This document shows, in pieces, positions 52,879 to 62,906 of a stretch of DNA of 64,000 bases; position 1 is the first letter of the stretch, and each line of letters opens with the position of its first letter. The translations under genes and the position numbers were made by a program. A model generated the notes under the pieces. It saw only the letters and a program-made list of their open reading frames with translations. It had not been told where the DNA came from and did no database searches. Source of the DNA: an uncultured Clostridium sp. (GTDB lineage: Bacteria; Bacillota; Clostridia; TANB77; CAG-508); the NCBI GenBank assembly GCA_946499885.1, contig CAMMTN010000002.1, positions 1-64,000 of the forward strand, read 5' to 3'.

Positions 52879-53657
52879 ATTTTCCTTCTCACATACTCAT
52901 AAATCATAATACCTGTAGCTACTGCAGCATTTAGACTTTCTGTTTTACCAAGCATTGGTATTTTAACCTTTTCATCCGCTATAGCTTGTACTTCTTTAGA
53001 AACCCCATTAGCTTCATTCCCTATTACTATAACCTTTTTATTATAATCTACTTCATAAATACTATTATTTGTATCTAAAGATGTTACCATTATTTTAAAT
53101 TTATTCTTTTGTATTTCCTTTAAAGTTTCTTCTAAGTTATCTACTTCAATTATATTTACTCTAAAAATTCCCCCCATAGTTGAACGAACCACTTTATTAT
53201 TATATGGATCAGCACTATTCTTTGAAATTATTATTTGATTTAAAGCGGCACTATCAGCTGTTCTTAAAATAGTACCTAGATTTCCTGGATCTTGCACTCC
53301 GTCTAATGCAATTATCATATCTTGAGAATAGTCGATTTGATTTATTTTATTTTTTTCTATTATTGCAATAATTCCTTGAGGAGTTTTTACATCTGTTATT
53401 AAATTAAATACTTTTTCTGTTACATATATTAAATTATATTTTGCAATTTCATATAATGTTTCTTTATCTATTTCCTGATTATCTGCAAAATTTTCGCACA
53501 TTACAATTTGCTTTATTTTAGCTTTTTCTGTGATTGCCTCTTTTACTAATTTTATACCTTCTATAATATATGCATTTTCTAAATCTCGGTATTTTTTTTC
53601 TTTTAACTTTCTTATATTTTTTATAATTTCATTATCCTTACTTGAAATAACTTGCAT
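52869..53657 (-). CDS. TrmH-family RNA 2'-O-methyltransferase
   Basis: 262 residues with a SPOUT knot: DGVQDPGNLGTILRTADSAA, VIGNEANGVSKEVQAIADEK, PMLGKTESLNAAVATGIMIY. Probably modifies rRNA. Ends RRKIEL with the stop inside the 29-bp repeat. Confidence 0.93.
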   Translation of the reverse strand: MQVISSKDNEIIKNIRKLKEKKYRDLENAYIIEGIKLVKEAITEKAKIKQIVMCENFADNQEIDKETLYEIAKYNLIYVTEKVFNLITDVKTPQGIIAIIEKNKINQIDYSQDMIIALDGVQDPGNLGTILRTADSAALNQIIISKNSADPYNNKVVRSTMGGIFRVNIIEVDNLEETLKEIQKNKFKIMVTSLDTNNSIYEVDYNKKVIVIGNEANGVSKEVQAIADEKVKIPMLGKTESLNAAVATGIMIYEYVRRKIEL

Positions 53658-53720
53658 TTTTATTTATATAATATATCCAATAACTCAAATATATTATAAT
53701 CTCCTTTCTTTTTTTCAAAG

Positions 53721-53751
53721 TGTCGCGATGGGGACTGTCCCTATTGCGACA
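53721..53751. repeat. 31-bp palindromic repeat at the mfd 3' end
   Basis: TGTCGCGAT..ATTGCGACA, 31 bases, hairpin throughout. Supplies the mfd C-terminal codons (TTG TCG CAA TAG, reading LSQ-stop), parallel to LSR-stop in rsgA. Confidence 0.85.
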
Positions 53752-56700
53752 AAAATTCTTTGATTTTTTCTATTACTTCTTCATCTTTTAAGTTTCCAAT
53801 TCTTAGTGTTATATATGGTTCAATGCCTGTCGAAAATTTAATGTCGTAATTATATTTTTTTATTAGTTTATCCACTATTTCTGGATTATATTTATTTTTA
53901 TCATAATAGAATACTAAATTTTGATTGTTTGTTAACATGTTTTTCTTTTCTGATACTTTTACAACTCCAGCTTTTCTACACAATTCTTTAATTCTTGCTA
54001 CTTCTATCAAATTTTCTAATTCTTTTGGCATTACACCGTATCTATCAATTATTTCGTCTATTACATTTTGTATATCTTCTTCTGTTCTGCAAATAGCAAT
54101 ATTTTGATATACTTCTATTTTTTGGCTACTGCTGTCTATATAGCTATCTGGTATATAGCTTGAAATGTTTATATCTATTTGTATTTCTTGTTCTTCTTCT
54201 ATTTCAATTCCTTGCATTTCTTTTACAACTTGGTCTAAAAGGTTGCAATATGTATCATAACCAACTTGTTCCATATGTCCATGTTGTATTTCTCCTAGTA
54301 AACTTCCGGCACCCCTTATTTCCAAGTCTCTCATTGCAATTTTAAACCCTGAACCAAACTCTGTAAATTCACGAATTGCTTTTAGTCTCTTGTCTGCCAC
54401 TTCTGATAGCAATTTGTCTCTTTTGTATGTTACATAAGCATATGCTTGCCTATCACTTCTTCCAACTCTTCCTCTTATTTGGTATAACTGTGCTAAACCT
54501 AATCTATCTGCATTTTCTACAATTATAGTATTTGCATTCGGTATATCTATTCCAGATTCTAAAATTGTTGTACAAACTAGTACATTTATTTCACCATTTA
54601 TAAATCTTTCCATTATATCTTCAATTTCTCTACCTGTCATTTTTCCATGTGCAAATTCCACCTTTGCCTCTGGCACTAATTCAGAAATATCAAGTGCTCT
54701 TTTAGATATATTTTCTACATTATTGTATAGATAATATACCTGTCCACCTCTTTCTAATTCCTTTGTTATTGCTTCTTTTACAACTTCTACATCATATTCT
54801 AATACATAAGTTTGAACTGGTCTTCTATTTTGAGGTGGCTCATATATAACAGACATATCTCTTACCCCTAATATCGACATGTGAAGAGTTCTAGGTATTG
54901 GTGTTGCTGTCATTGTAAGCACATCTACACTTGTTTTTAGTTTCTTTATTTTTTCTTTATCTTTAACTCCAAAACGATGTTCTTCATCTATAATAAGAAG
55001 TCCTAAGTCTTTAAATTCTACATCTTGACTTAATAATCTATGTGTTCCTACAATTACATCAACCTCACCTAATTTTAGCTTTTTTATAACTTCTTCTTGT
55101 TCTTTCTTGCTTCTAAATCTGTTTAGTAGTTCTACATTTATTGCGAAGTTTTCCATTCTCTTTTTAAAACTCTCATATTGTTGATTTGCAAGAACAGTTG
55201 TAGGTACTAAATATGCTACTTGCTTATGGTCCATTACTGCTTTAAAAGCTGCTCTTATGGCTACTTCTGTTTTACCATATCCAACATCTCCACAAAGTAG
55301 TCTATCCATAGGTCTTGGCATTTCCATATCCTTTTTAACTTCCCCTATACATCTTAACTGATCTTCTGTTTCTTGGTATGGAAATTCTCCTTCAAATTGC
55401 TTTTGCCATTCTGTATCTTTACTATATGCAAAGCCTTTCATTTTCTGCCTTTTTGCATATAATTCAATTAAATCTTTTGCAACTTCCCTTAAGTTCTTCT
55501 TTACTTTTGCCTTGGTATTACTCCATTCCTTACTTCCTAGCCTATTTAATCTAGGAACAGAATCTCCCCCACCAATATATTTTCTAACATTATCTAGGTT
55601 ATTTGTAGGAACATAAAGCATATCATCATTTTGATATCTTATTTTAATATAATCTTTTGTAACACCATCTGCCTCTATTGTATTAACTCCAACAAATTGC
55701 CCTATTCCTTGTGTTCTATGAACAACAATATCTCCTTGTTTTAAATCTGCAAAAACAACCTTCTCACCTTGTTTAAAGGTTGTATTAGTCTTTTTCTTCT
55801 TTATTTCTCCTTCAAAAGCATCTGCCATGCTTATAACTACTAAATTCAAATCATAACATTCAAATCCAGAAGAAAGACCACCTGGTGCGATTGGCACAGG
55901 CCTTTTCGCGCCACTTTTTTTGTTTTCTACTATTTCATTTGATGTACTTATTCCATTTTCCAATAGTAATTTATCTATTTTTGATATATTTTCTGTACTT
56001 CCTGCAAGAATTATAACTTCTTTTTTATTCTGAATCCATTTATTAATGTCATTTATTATTAAATCTGTTTCACTTTTATAAAAATTAACTGGTCTATAAT
56101 TAAATTCAAATTTATTAGCAGTATTAGTATTATTTTCATCTATATATATAACTTGTTTTATTTCATATAGATTATTCCAATTTTCTTTACTAAATTCACT
56201 TATTTTGCTAATTGCTTCTGGCACAAATCTTTCTTTTTCGGTTAGTGATTTTATTAAATTATTATTTTCGATAACAATGTTTTCTATTCTTTGATTTATT
56301 TTTAAATTCTCATCTATAAATATTGCACAATTTTCTGAAAGATAATCCGAAAAATTAGCCTTTTTATCATAAAATTCATCAAAATATTTATCAATTTTAC
56401 TTATATATTCTCCATTTTGAATTGCTTCTATATCTGTTTCTATATTTTGCTTTAGCTTTTCACTTAAATTATTTATATTGTAACCTAAATATTTTTTTCT
56501 TATTTTAGTAATAATATCTAAAGCAATTTTCGAATATTCAGGCAATATATTATCTTCTGCCACATAGCTTAAAATATATTCATGAGCTGGAAATATTGTA
56601 ATTTTGTCTGTCATTTCAGTTGTTCTTTGCGAACTTATATTAAAATATCTAATAGAATCTACTTCATCGCCCCAAAATTCTATTCTGATACCTATTTTTT

Positions 56701-57283
56701 CGGTTAATCCTATATCACAAATTTCACCTCTTATGCTAAATTGTCCTCTATTTTCTACTAAATCATTTCTTTCATAACCTAATAATAGCAGTAGTTTTTT
56801 CAAACAATTTAAATCTTTTTTTCCATTGTAGTTAGTAGCTTTAAATACACTTCCTACATTAAAGCTCAACACATTTTTGTATAATGTCTCTTTTGGCACA
56901 ACTTGTTGCATTACTGCTTCAATTGTTGTAACAACTATTTTTACTTCTCCACTATGTATTTTATTCAAAACATTAATTCTTGCATAAGGCAAATCTTTAC
57001 TTTCTGCAATATAGTCATATGATGCAATCTCTTTTTTTCCAAAATATTCTATTTTATCTGTGAAAAATCTTAAATCCTTAACCATTTGTTTAGCTTGCAT
57101 TTCATTATATGTTATTATGCAAATCGGTCTTTTAAATTTTTCTGCAACTGATGAAATAATATAAGATTTTCCTACGAAGGCTAACCCCGATATATTTATC
57201 GGGGTTTGTTTTAACTCTATTTGTTCTACAAGTTCTTTAAACTTATCTAATTTTTCAAGCTTTTGTATAAGTAAGTTTTTCAT
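53741..57283 (-). CDS. mfd: Transcription-repair coupling factor Mfd
   Basis: 1180 residues from ATG 57283 (AAAAGGAATG upstream). UvrB-like N-terminus, CarD-like RNA polymerase interaction domain ([20 protein letters not shown]), RecG-like translocase with [24 protein letters not shown] and [17 protein letters not shown], and the C-terminal TRCF domain. Frees stalled polymerase and recruits UvrA. A 31-bp repeat is inserted in frame near residue 460 ([13 protein letters not shown]), and the stop comes from another copy. Confidence 0.96.
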   Translation of the reverse strand: MKNLLIQKLEKLDKFKELVEQIELKQTPINISGLAFVGKSYIISSVAEKFKRPICIITYNEMQAKQMVKDLRFFTDKIEYFGKKEIASYDYIAESKDLPYARINVLNKIHSGEVKIVVTTIEAVMQQVVPKETLYKNVLSFNVGSVFKATNYNGKKDLNCLKKLLLLLGYERNDLVENRGQFSIRGEICDIGLTEKIGIRIEFWGDEVDSIRYFNISSQRTTEMTDKITIFPAHEYILSYVAEDNILPEYSKIALDIITKIRKKYLGYNINNLSEKLKQNIETDIEAIQNGEYISKIDKYFDEFYDKKANFSDYLSENCAIFIDENLKINQRIENIVIENNNLIKSLTEKERFVPEAISKISEFSKENWNNLYEIKQVIYIDENNTNTANKFEFNYRPVNFYKSETDLIINDINKWIQNKKEVIILAGSTENISKIDKLLLENGISTSNEIVENKKSGAKRPVPIAPGGLSSGFECYDLNLVVISMADAFEGEIKKKKTNTTFKQGEKVVFADLKQGDIVVHRTQGIGQFVGVNTIEADGVTKDYIKIRYQNDDMLYVPTNNLDNVRKYIGGGDSVPRLNRLGSKEWSNTKAKVKKNLREVAKDLIELYAKRQKMKGFAYSKDTEWQKQFEGEFPYQETEDQLRCIGEVKKDMEMPRPMDRLLCGDVGYGKTEVAIRAAFKAVMDHKQVAYLVPTTVLANQQYESFKKRMENFAINVELLNRFRSKKEQEEVIKKLKLGEVDVIVGTHRLLSQDVEFKDLGLLIIDEEHRFGVKDKEKIKKLKTSVDVLTMTATPIPRTLHMSILGVRDMSVIYEPPQNRRPVQTYVLEYDVEVVKEAITKELERGGQVYYLYNNVENISKRALDISELVPEAKVEFAHGKMTGREIEDIMERFINGEINVLVCTTILESGIDIPNANTIIVENADRLGLAQLYQIRGRVGRSDRQAYAYVTYKRDKLLSEVADKRLKAIREFTEFGSGFKIAMRDLEIRGAGSLLGEIQHGHMEQVGYDTYCNLLDQVVKEMQGIEIEEEQEIQIDINISSYIPDSYIDSSSQKIEVYQNIAICRTEEDIQNVIDEIIDRYGVMPKELENLIEVARIKELCRKAGVVKVSEKKNMLTNNQNLVFYYDKNKYNPEIVDKLIKKYNYDIKFSTGIEPYITLRIGNLKDEEVIEKIKEFLSQ
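55883..55913. repeat. 31-bp repeat copy inserted in frame within mfd
   Basis: Arms TGGTGCGA and TCGCGCCA around a centre matching the 41.7 kb copy. The arms differ from other copies at paired positions, with pairing kept, so the hairpin seems maintained. It encodes roughly [12 protein letters not shown] in a linker between the UvrB-like and CarD-like domains. Confidence 0.8.
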
Positions 57284-57395
57284 ATTATCATTCCTTTTCT
57301 TATTGTATAGATTTTCTATATAATAAGTTTTCTTAGACTTAATAATTATTGTAAAATTAAAAGCCATTTTTCTTATACATTCTTGTTATTATATA

Positions 57396-57872
57396 TTACT
57401 TTGTTATTGAAACAATTTTATATTTAATAATACCTGCAGGTGCTTGTGCTTCTACTATTTGACCCTTTTTAGCTCCCATAAGTGCAGAACCAATAGGTGA
57501 CTCATTTGAAATTTTGTTTTGAGTCAAGTCAACTTCAGTTGAACCTACTATTGTGTATGATTCTTCTTCGTTGAATTCCATATCTAAAACTTTAACAGTA
57601 TTTCCTACTTGTACAGTTTTAGTATCTATTTCAGATTCATCTATAATTTTAGCATACCTAATTTTATTCTCTAATTCAGCTATTTTAGCTTCATTTGCGG
57701 CCTGAGCATTCTTTGCTTCATCATATTCTGAATTTTCTGATAAATCACCAAATCCTAAAGCTATTTTTATTCTTTCTGCTATTTCAGCTCTTTTTTCAGT
57801 TACTAAATATTCTAATTCTTTTTCTAAATTATCATACCCTTCTTGAGTTAATAGAACTTCTTTTTCTTCCAT
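57396..57872 (-). CDS. greA: Transcription elongation factor GreA
   Basis: 158 residues: coiled-coil finger ([40 protein letters not shown]) and FKBP-like C-terminus ([20 protein letters not shown]). Rescues backtracked RNA polymerase. Confidence 0.96.
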   Translation of the reverse strand: MEEKEVLLTQEGYDNLEKELEYLVTEKRAEIAERIKIALGFGDLSENSEYDEAKNAQAANEAKIAELENKIRYAKIIDESEIDTKTVQVGNTVKVLDMEFNEEESYTIVGSTEVDLTQNKISNESPIGSALMGAKKGQIVEAQAPAGIIKYKIVSITK

Positions 57873-58023
57873 TTTGTCTCCCTCCTTTTTATTGTCTAAA
57901 AAATCAATAATCTTTGACTATTCAAGGTTACTTTCCTTAGGCTGTGCGTATTTGCAAACCAAAGCGTTACAAAAAGCAAAGCCACTTTTCTTACAAAATA
58001 AAATCGTTGTTTAATAGACAAAA

Positions 58024-58041
58024 ATGCATTATATAATGCAT
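58024..58041. promoter_or_regulatory. 18-bp perfect palindrome in the greA leader
   Basis: ATGCATTATATAATGCAT, just downstream of the predicted transcription start and followed on the minus strand by TTTTTG. It may be an operator or a weak attenuator hairpin. A further ATGCAT lies at about 58056. Confidence 0.45.
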
Positions 58042-58060
58042 CCCCTAAACAACATATTAT

Positions 58061-58089
58061 ATATTAAACTATTTTATGCATCTTGTCAA
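58061..58089 (-). promoter_or_regulatory. Putative greA promoter
   Basis: Minus strand TTGACA (58084-58089), 17-base spacer, TAATAT (58061-58066). It implies a leader of about 180 bases. I see no gene in 57873-58229. Confidence 0.6.
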
Positions 58090-58229
58090 GATATATTCTT
58101 GTATTTAATGAATAACTTGTATTTTTTAGTTACAATTCACAGCCAGATTTAAAATTATTTTAATTGCATATAGTAAGATTTTGACATTCGTTTTATAAAC
58201 ATTATATTACTTAGATTACAGATTATGAT

Positions 58230-59655
58230 TTACACTACTAATGCAATACGAAATGAAGTACTGCTAGAAGCAATACCGACTATAGTGGTAATAGTAAAAC
58301 ACACCTACGGAAGAAATATAATTGCCATAATAACCTCCACGTAAAAAGAAAGGATGATCCAAATATACAAAGCCCGCTCCATCTGAATTCCATCCACTTG
58401 TTTCGTATATTGCATCTCCATATTTATATTCACTACTTACACTTGTCCCTGTATATACTGTTCCATATTCATTACTTCCATTTGTAGTTCCTATTGAACT
58501 TTGTTCTTGATATCCTGCTGCTACATATTCATATGCATTTCCTGATAGGTCATATATTCCATATACATTTCCAGTTGAACTTTGTGGTGTATTTGTTACA
58601 TATGCTTTTTCTGCTCCTCCTCCTGTATAATATGTAGTTCCATTATTATTTATTGTTACTTCTGTTCCATTTCTTCCATATTTACTTTCTGTAAGATAAG
58701 CAACTGCTCCCCATTCACTATTTTTTAGCATATGGCTTTTTAAGTCTGTATTATATGCTAACGCATTTGTATACATATTACCTATTGATTCACTTCTATA
58801 ACTTGTTACTCCTGGCTGTACTTTTAATGTTGTTGCACTTCCTTGTGTTGCTCCTTCTGAATCACTTCTTGCTGTTTCATATTTTCCTATCCATATTCCT
58901 GCTATTTGGCTATTCCATCCACCATTGTCTACATCATCTGTAAATGCTGGATGGATTATATAGTCACTTGCTGTTGGATTTTCACTTGCGTATTTGCATA
59001 TTGTTCCGTCTGCTCCTTCTTTTCCTGTTCCTTTTATGAATATTATATTAATTGTTCCATAAATTGTTGGAGTCTCACTTATTGTTGTTTTATTTTCATC
59101 TGTGTAATATGTTATTTTATATGCATATCTCGGTATCCACACAAAATAACTTTCCATTGTCTCATCTCCTACTTGTGTTGTTACTCTTGCATTTGCCCAT
59201 TGACTTTTATTTTCATTTCCATTTACTGAAGTATCTATATAACTGTATGATGAATTTGTTTTATCTACTAACCATGTACCTGTATTATCATCAAATTTTA
59301 CTAATTCCATATTTGTACTTATTTTTGGTGTATTTACTCCCTTTTCTTCGCTGAATGTCCCATCCGTTGATAATATAGTTATATCTGGTGGATTTGGTAT
59401 TTTGCTATCTTCTTTCATTGCATTTGAATATTCTGTAAGCATACTATTTAAGTCTTCTTCCTCAGTTATTATTTCTTTCTCTTGCCTGTTTTTTTCTTTT
59501 TCTGCTTTTTCTATTAGCCCATTTTCGCCCAATACAGTATTTATTGTTACTGTTGCCAATATAATTATAATTACTATCGTTACAACAAGAGAAACCAAAG
59601 TAACACCTTTTTCCTTGCTAAATTTTTTCAATTTTTTGTTATTTGTTTCTTTCAT
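58230..59655 (-). CDS. Prepilin-like/C-type-lectin (FGE-fold) protein with variable C-terminus and CGG +1 shift
   Basis: Start ATG 59655 (AAAGGA upstream; 59682 also possible). N-terminal class III-like prepilin signal (KEKGVTLVSLVVTIVIIIIL) and helix, then a formylglycine-enzyme-type lectin fold (ESYFVWIPRYAYKITYYTDE, GIYDLSGNAYEYVAAGYQ). Near the end, FLRGGYYGNYISSVGVFYYY HYS meets in-frame CGG at 58276-58278; unshifted it stops as RYCF. Skipping the C gives GIASSSTSFRIALVV and ends at 58230, restoring the canonical FR terminus. Codons in 58248-58338 fit randomised AAY positions, as in targets of diversity-generating retroelements. Confidence 0.75.
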
Positions 59656-59914
59656 TTTATTTAATATCCTTTCTTTATTCATCTGTATTTTTCACTTAAA
59701 TTTTTAACTTTATTTAATTATTTTATTTTTCTTTAATTTTTATACATGTAATAAAACTATGATATATTTGCTTATTTTAAGTTGTTTTTTATGATATTAT
59801 TTGTATTTAATTATACATTTAATAAATTTATTTGTAAACATCTTTTTTACCATTTTATATGATATAATTTAGGATACTAATTTACATATTTATAATTATT
59901 GTTCATAAAAAATC

Positions 59915-60832
59915 TTACCTAAATATTCCTGACTTATTTATAACTCTGCTACTATACAAGAATAAAACATCTGCATTTTCATATTCTTTAAAATCAACAT
60001 ATTCATCTAAAATCATATAATTTACATATCGAATATCTATTAAAACAATTTCTTTATAATCTTCTACTAATAATGGTGCTATACTGCTTCCAAATGAATC
60101 TCTAAACAATATTAGTTTTCTATCTGTTTTTGCACTTTCATTAGTTATAGTTATTATTGATGACGCTCCTGATAAAAATAAGTCATACTTATTTTTAGTT
60201 TCATTTACTTTTTTTAAATTATATACTTTTTCTTCTTGCTCTGTTTCTGCATTATACACTTTGCAATTTTGTAGTATGTTATTATTTAAATATTTTAATT
60301 CATCTGGATCTATATTGCCATCTTTTATTTCTTTATAGTAAGTTCCATAAAACTCTCCCAAGCTTTCTACTTCATAATCTGTTTTAGCAACTAAATTCAT
60401 TTCTTTTGCTATTTTTTCTATTGTATTTTGCAAATCTTCTTGTTTCCAATGCATATCAGTTCTATAAAAATCATTTAATGAAAGTGTATCTGATATATTA
60501 AAATAGTTTACTTTCTCATTAAGATTTGATTTTACTTTACTTTCTAATTCACTAAATTTCGTACTTATGCTATCTTTTAAATAATACTCTTTATCAGGTA
60601 TAATTGAAAAATATATATTCATATTATTAAGACATTTTTCAATTATTTTATTTATTTTTTCTATGTTATTTTTTAATGCAGTTTCATTTATATCACCTAT
60701 TTTTTCGTATATAGCTCCACTTTCTACATAATAGTTATCTTCTTTTTGAGTTTTTTTCTTTATCAAAACTGCACAAATTATTGATACTATGGCAAGTAGA
60801 ATTATTACAATTATCACTATTTTCTTCTTCAT
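59915..60832 (-). CDS. DHHW-family (AlgX/SGNH-like) membrane-anchored protein
   Basis: 305 residues: N-terminal membrane anchor (IVIIVIILLAIVSIICAVLI), then an extracellular domain with YRTDMHWKQEDLQNTI (DHHW-type motif) and LILFRDSFGSSIAPLL (Ser of an SGNH-like hydrolase). Relatives take part in O-acetylation of cell-surface polymers. Confidence 0.75.
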   Translation of the reverse strand: MKKKIVIIVIILLAIVSIICAVLIKKKTQKEDNYYVESGAIYEKIGDINETALKNNIEKINKIIEKCLNNMNIYFSIIPDKEYYLKDSISTKFSELESKVKSNLNEKVNYFNISDTLSLNDFYRTDMHWKQEDLQNTIEKIAKEMNLVAKTDYEVESLGEFYGTYYKEIKDGNIDPDELKYLNNNILQNCKVYNAETEQEEKVYNLKKVNETKNKYDLFLSGASSIITITNESAKTDRKLILFRDSFGSSIAPLLVEDYKEIVLIDIRYVNYMILDEYVDFKEYENADVLFLYSSRVINKSGIFR

Positions 60833-60866
60833 GCTACCCTCCTATAATTTTTCATTATACAAATTA

Positions 60867-61044
60867 GGAAGCTAGATATATGTATATTCTGAGAAATTTT
60901 GCAGTTTGCATAGCGTTCAAACGAGCGTTTTATGCGAGTGCGATTGAAAAATCCTTCTTTCTATGCAAATAAAAGTATTTTATTTGCATGATTAGAGGCT
61001 TCAACAACAAAAAATTCGATAAAATATACATATATCTAGCTTCC
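60867..61044. mobile_element. 178-bp inverted-repeat element (MITE-like)
   Basis: 22-bp perfect terminal inverted repeats at 60867-60888 and 61023-61044 beginning GGAAGCTAGATATATG. The interior holds a perfect 12-bp hairpin (ATGCAAATAAAA/TTTTATTTGCAT near 60962-60988) and no ORF. It fills the gap between the DHHW and DUF4358 genes. A lone end occurs at 37.27 kb. No clear target-site duplication is seen. Confidence 0.7.
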
Positions 61045-61106
61045 TTTATTTTAAATTTATATACTATTAAATAGTAACAAAACTTTAAGGCTTTTATCTA
61101 CTTAAT

Positions 61107-61712
61107 TTAATATACTTCTCCTTCTAGCTCTTGTGAAAAATCTATATTGCTTTCTTTCACATATTCTTCATTATTTGTACCTAATACTTCTTTTAATTTA
61201 TTATATACTGGTGTTGCCCATTCATCACTTGACATTACTAATACAGCTAAATTATCAACGCTTGTAGCATATAGTTTTTCTGCTTCAACACAAATCCATT
61301 TTCTTGTATCTATATTTTCAGACATTTCTTTTGCTACTTCATCTGCATTTTCACCATCTTTTACTTTTACTAAAACAAATGAATATGCTTGAGAACCAAT
61401 CATTGGCTCTGATGCAACTGCTGAATCTATCTTTTCATTAGAGCTAAGTCCTGTAAAAGATTTTAATACATCTGCATTATTTACATCAACTATTTGAGTA
61501 TTTAATGTAGGTGGTAAATTATTTGTTTGTCCTTCATATACTGTATTTATTAAATTTTGCATATCTTCTGTACTTGTAATTTGCACATTGCTTTTTGGTT
61601 TATTTTCTTTAGTTGCAAATACTATTCCTGTTACTATTAGTGCTATTGCAATGATTGCAATAATAACAAGCAATATTATTTTTCCTTTTTCAGTATTTTT
61701 TTGTTCTCCCAT
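61107..61712 (-). CDS. DUF4358-like membrane-anchored protein
   Basis: About 201 residues from ATG 61712 (AGGAGG upstream). Membrane anchor (IILLVIIAIIAIALIVTGIV), then an extracellular domain with ASEPMIGSQAYSFVLVKVKD, typical of DUF4358 proteins common in Clostridia. Function unknown. Confidence 0.7.
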   Translation of the reverse strand: MGEQKNTEKGKIILLVIIAIIAIALIVTGIVFATKENKPKSNVQITSTEDMQNLINTVYEGQTNNLPPTLNTQIVDVNNADVLKSFTGLSSNEKIDSAVASEPMIGSQAYSFVLVKVKDGENADEVAKEMSENIDTRKWICVEAEKLYATSVDNLAVLVMSSDEWATPVYNKLKEVLGTNNEEYVKESNIDFSQELEGEVY

Positions 61713-61807
61713 TTTCTTTTTCCTCCTATTTTTTATAATAATATTTAATAAAATATGTGTCCCTTTGTTCATTTTCTTGAACGATAACTTCGTTCCATCG
61801 TTTAAAA

Positions 61808-62869
61808 CTATTCTTCAAATGTTATTTTTGAATCTATAGGACATATTTGTATAAATGTTTTTCCATCATTTACATTTATTTCATTTCCTTCTAGGTCTTT
61901 ATACACAGTCTGCCCACTTCTTGAAGTTTTATTACAAGTAATTTCTATAACTTTTCCATTTGTTATATAATAGCCTTCTAACTCTTTTACATTGTCTAGT
62001 GTTTGTCTGCCTTTTCCTGAACCATCATCTAAAGTCCAATTTTCTGCTTTTTCTATTATTATATTTTTTGTTGTTACAGTTTTTTCAGTATCCCAATCTA
62101 CTTGTTTTTCTCCTCTTGAATAACGAATATATTCTTTTTTATCTTCATCGTATTCATATTTAACAGTATTTGCATATGAATATGGAATTGTTACTGTATT
62201 TGCTGTTTCTCCATCTTCTAAATTTACTTCATCCACAACATAATTTAGCACTGTATCTTGATCAGTAGTTGTCCTGTATTCTTCTCTTTCTGCAATACTA
62301 AGTATATTTTTAGTGCTTGTTACTGCATTATGTGGTGCATATTTGTCAGATACTCTCCAAAAAGATGTTGAACTTTCATATATTCCATTTATATTATCCA
62401 CACTATATTTACTTATGTCTGATTTTGCTTGTGGACTCCAACCATAATGTACATAAATTGCATCATTTTCTAAAGCATAATCTAAGAAATAATGTCTTGA
62501 ACTTCTTATTGGACCTATTTTTTCTAAGTCTTTATCTTGAAGTATTAACATTAATCTTGTTTCTCCACCTTCAACAATTATTTCATATACAATATCTGCT
62601 TCTAATACACCTGCTTGTGGCATTGCATCTATATGATTATCTATCATAACTGCAATTGGTCTAGAATCACTTGCCAAAGTTTTTGGCTTTTTTACTATTT
62701 CTTCTTTTTCTTCATTTATATTAGTTTCATTTGCATTTACAACTAACAAATCGTTTTGTTTATTATTAGCAATTTTCATTATAAATAAACCTGCTGCAAT
62801 AAATATAAGTATAACTAAAACAACAACAAAAGCTTTAGTTCCTTCGTTTTTCAAGCTTTTTTCTTTCAT
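61808..62869 (-). CDS. DUF3048 (YerB-like) membrane/lipoprotein
   Basis: 353 residues from ATG 62869 (AAGGAGTG upstream). One N-terminal membrane segment (FVVVLVILIFIAAGLFIMKI), then the DUF3048 pattern RPIAVMIDNHIDAMPQAGVL, IVYEIIVEGGETRLMLIL and GPIRSSRHYFLDYALEND. A surface protein of unknown role. Confidence 0.88.
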   Translation of the reverse strand: MKEKSLKNEGTKAFVVVLVILIFIAAGLFIMKIANNKQNDLLVVNANETNINEEKEEIVKKPKTLASDSRPIAVMIDNHIDAMPQAGVLEADIVYEIIVEGGETRLMLILQDKDLEKIGPIRSSRHYFLDYALENDAIYVHYGWSPQAKSDISKYSVDNINGIYESSTSFWRVSDKYAPHNAVTSTKNILSIAEREEYRTTTDQDTVLNYVVDEVNLEDGETANTVTIPYSYANTVKYEYDEDKKEYIRYSRGEKQVDWDTEKTVTTKNIIIEKAENWTLDDGSGKGRQTLDNVKELEGYYITNGKVIEITCNKTSRSGQTVYKDLEGNEINVNDGKTFIQICPIDSKITFEE

Positions 62870-62906
62870 TCTTTTACACTCCTTATAATAAAGAACTTTT
62901 ATGTTT

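Noticed and set aside
57873..58229. Possible reverse transcriptase or template repeat next to the variable protein
   Set aside because: This gap has no ORF of that type and no sequence resembling the variable region; only promoter-like and palindromic elements are visible.
1..58278. Random sequencing errors as the cause of the nine CGG frame breaks
   Set aside because: All nine are the same change (extra C before GG, in frame, at a conserved Gly), spread over host and phage on both strands, not in homopolymers. A systematic base-calling artefact remains possible, so read support is listed as the check.
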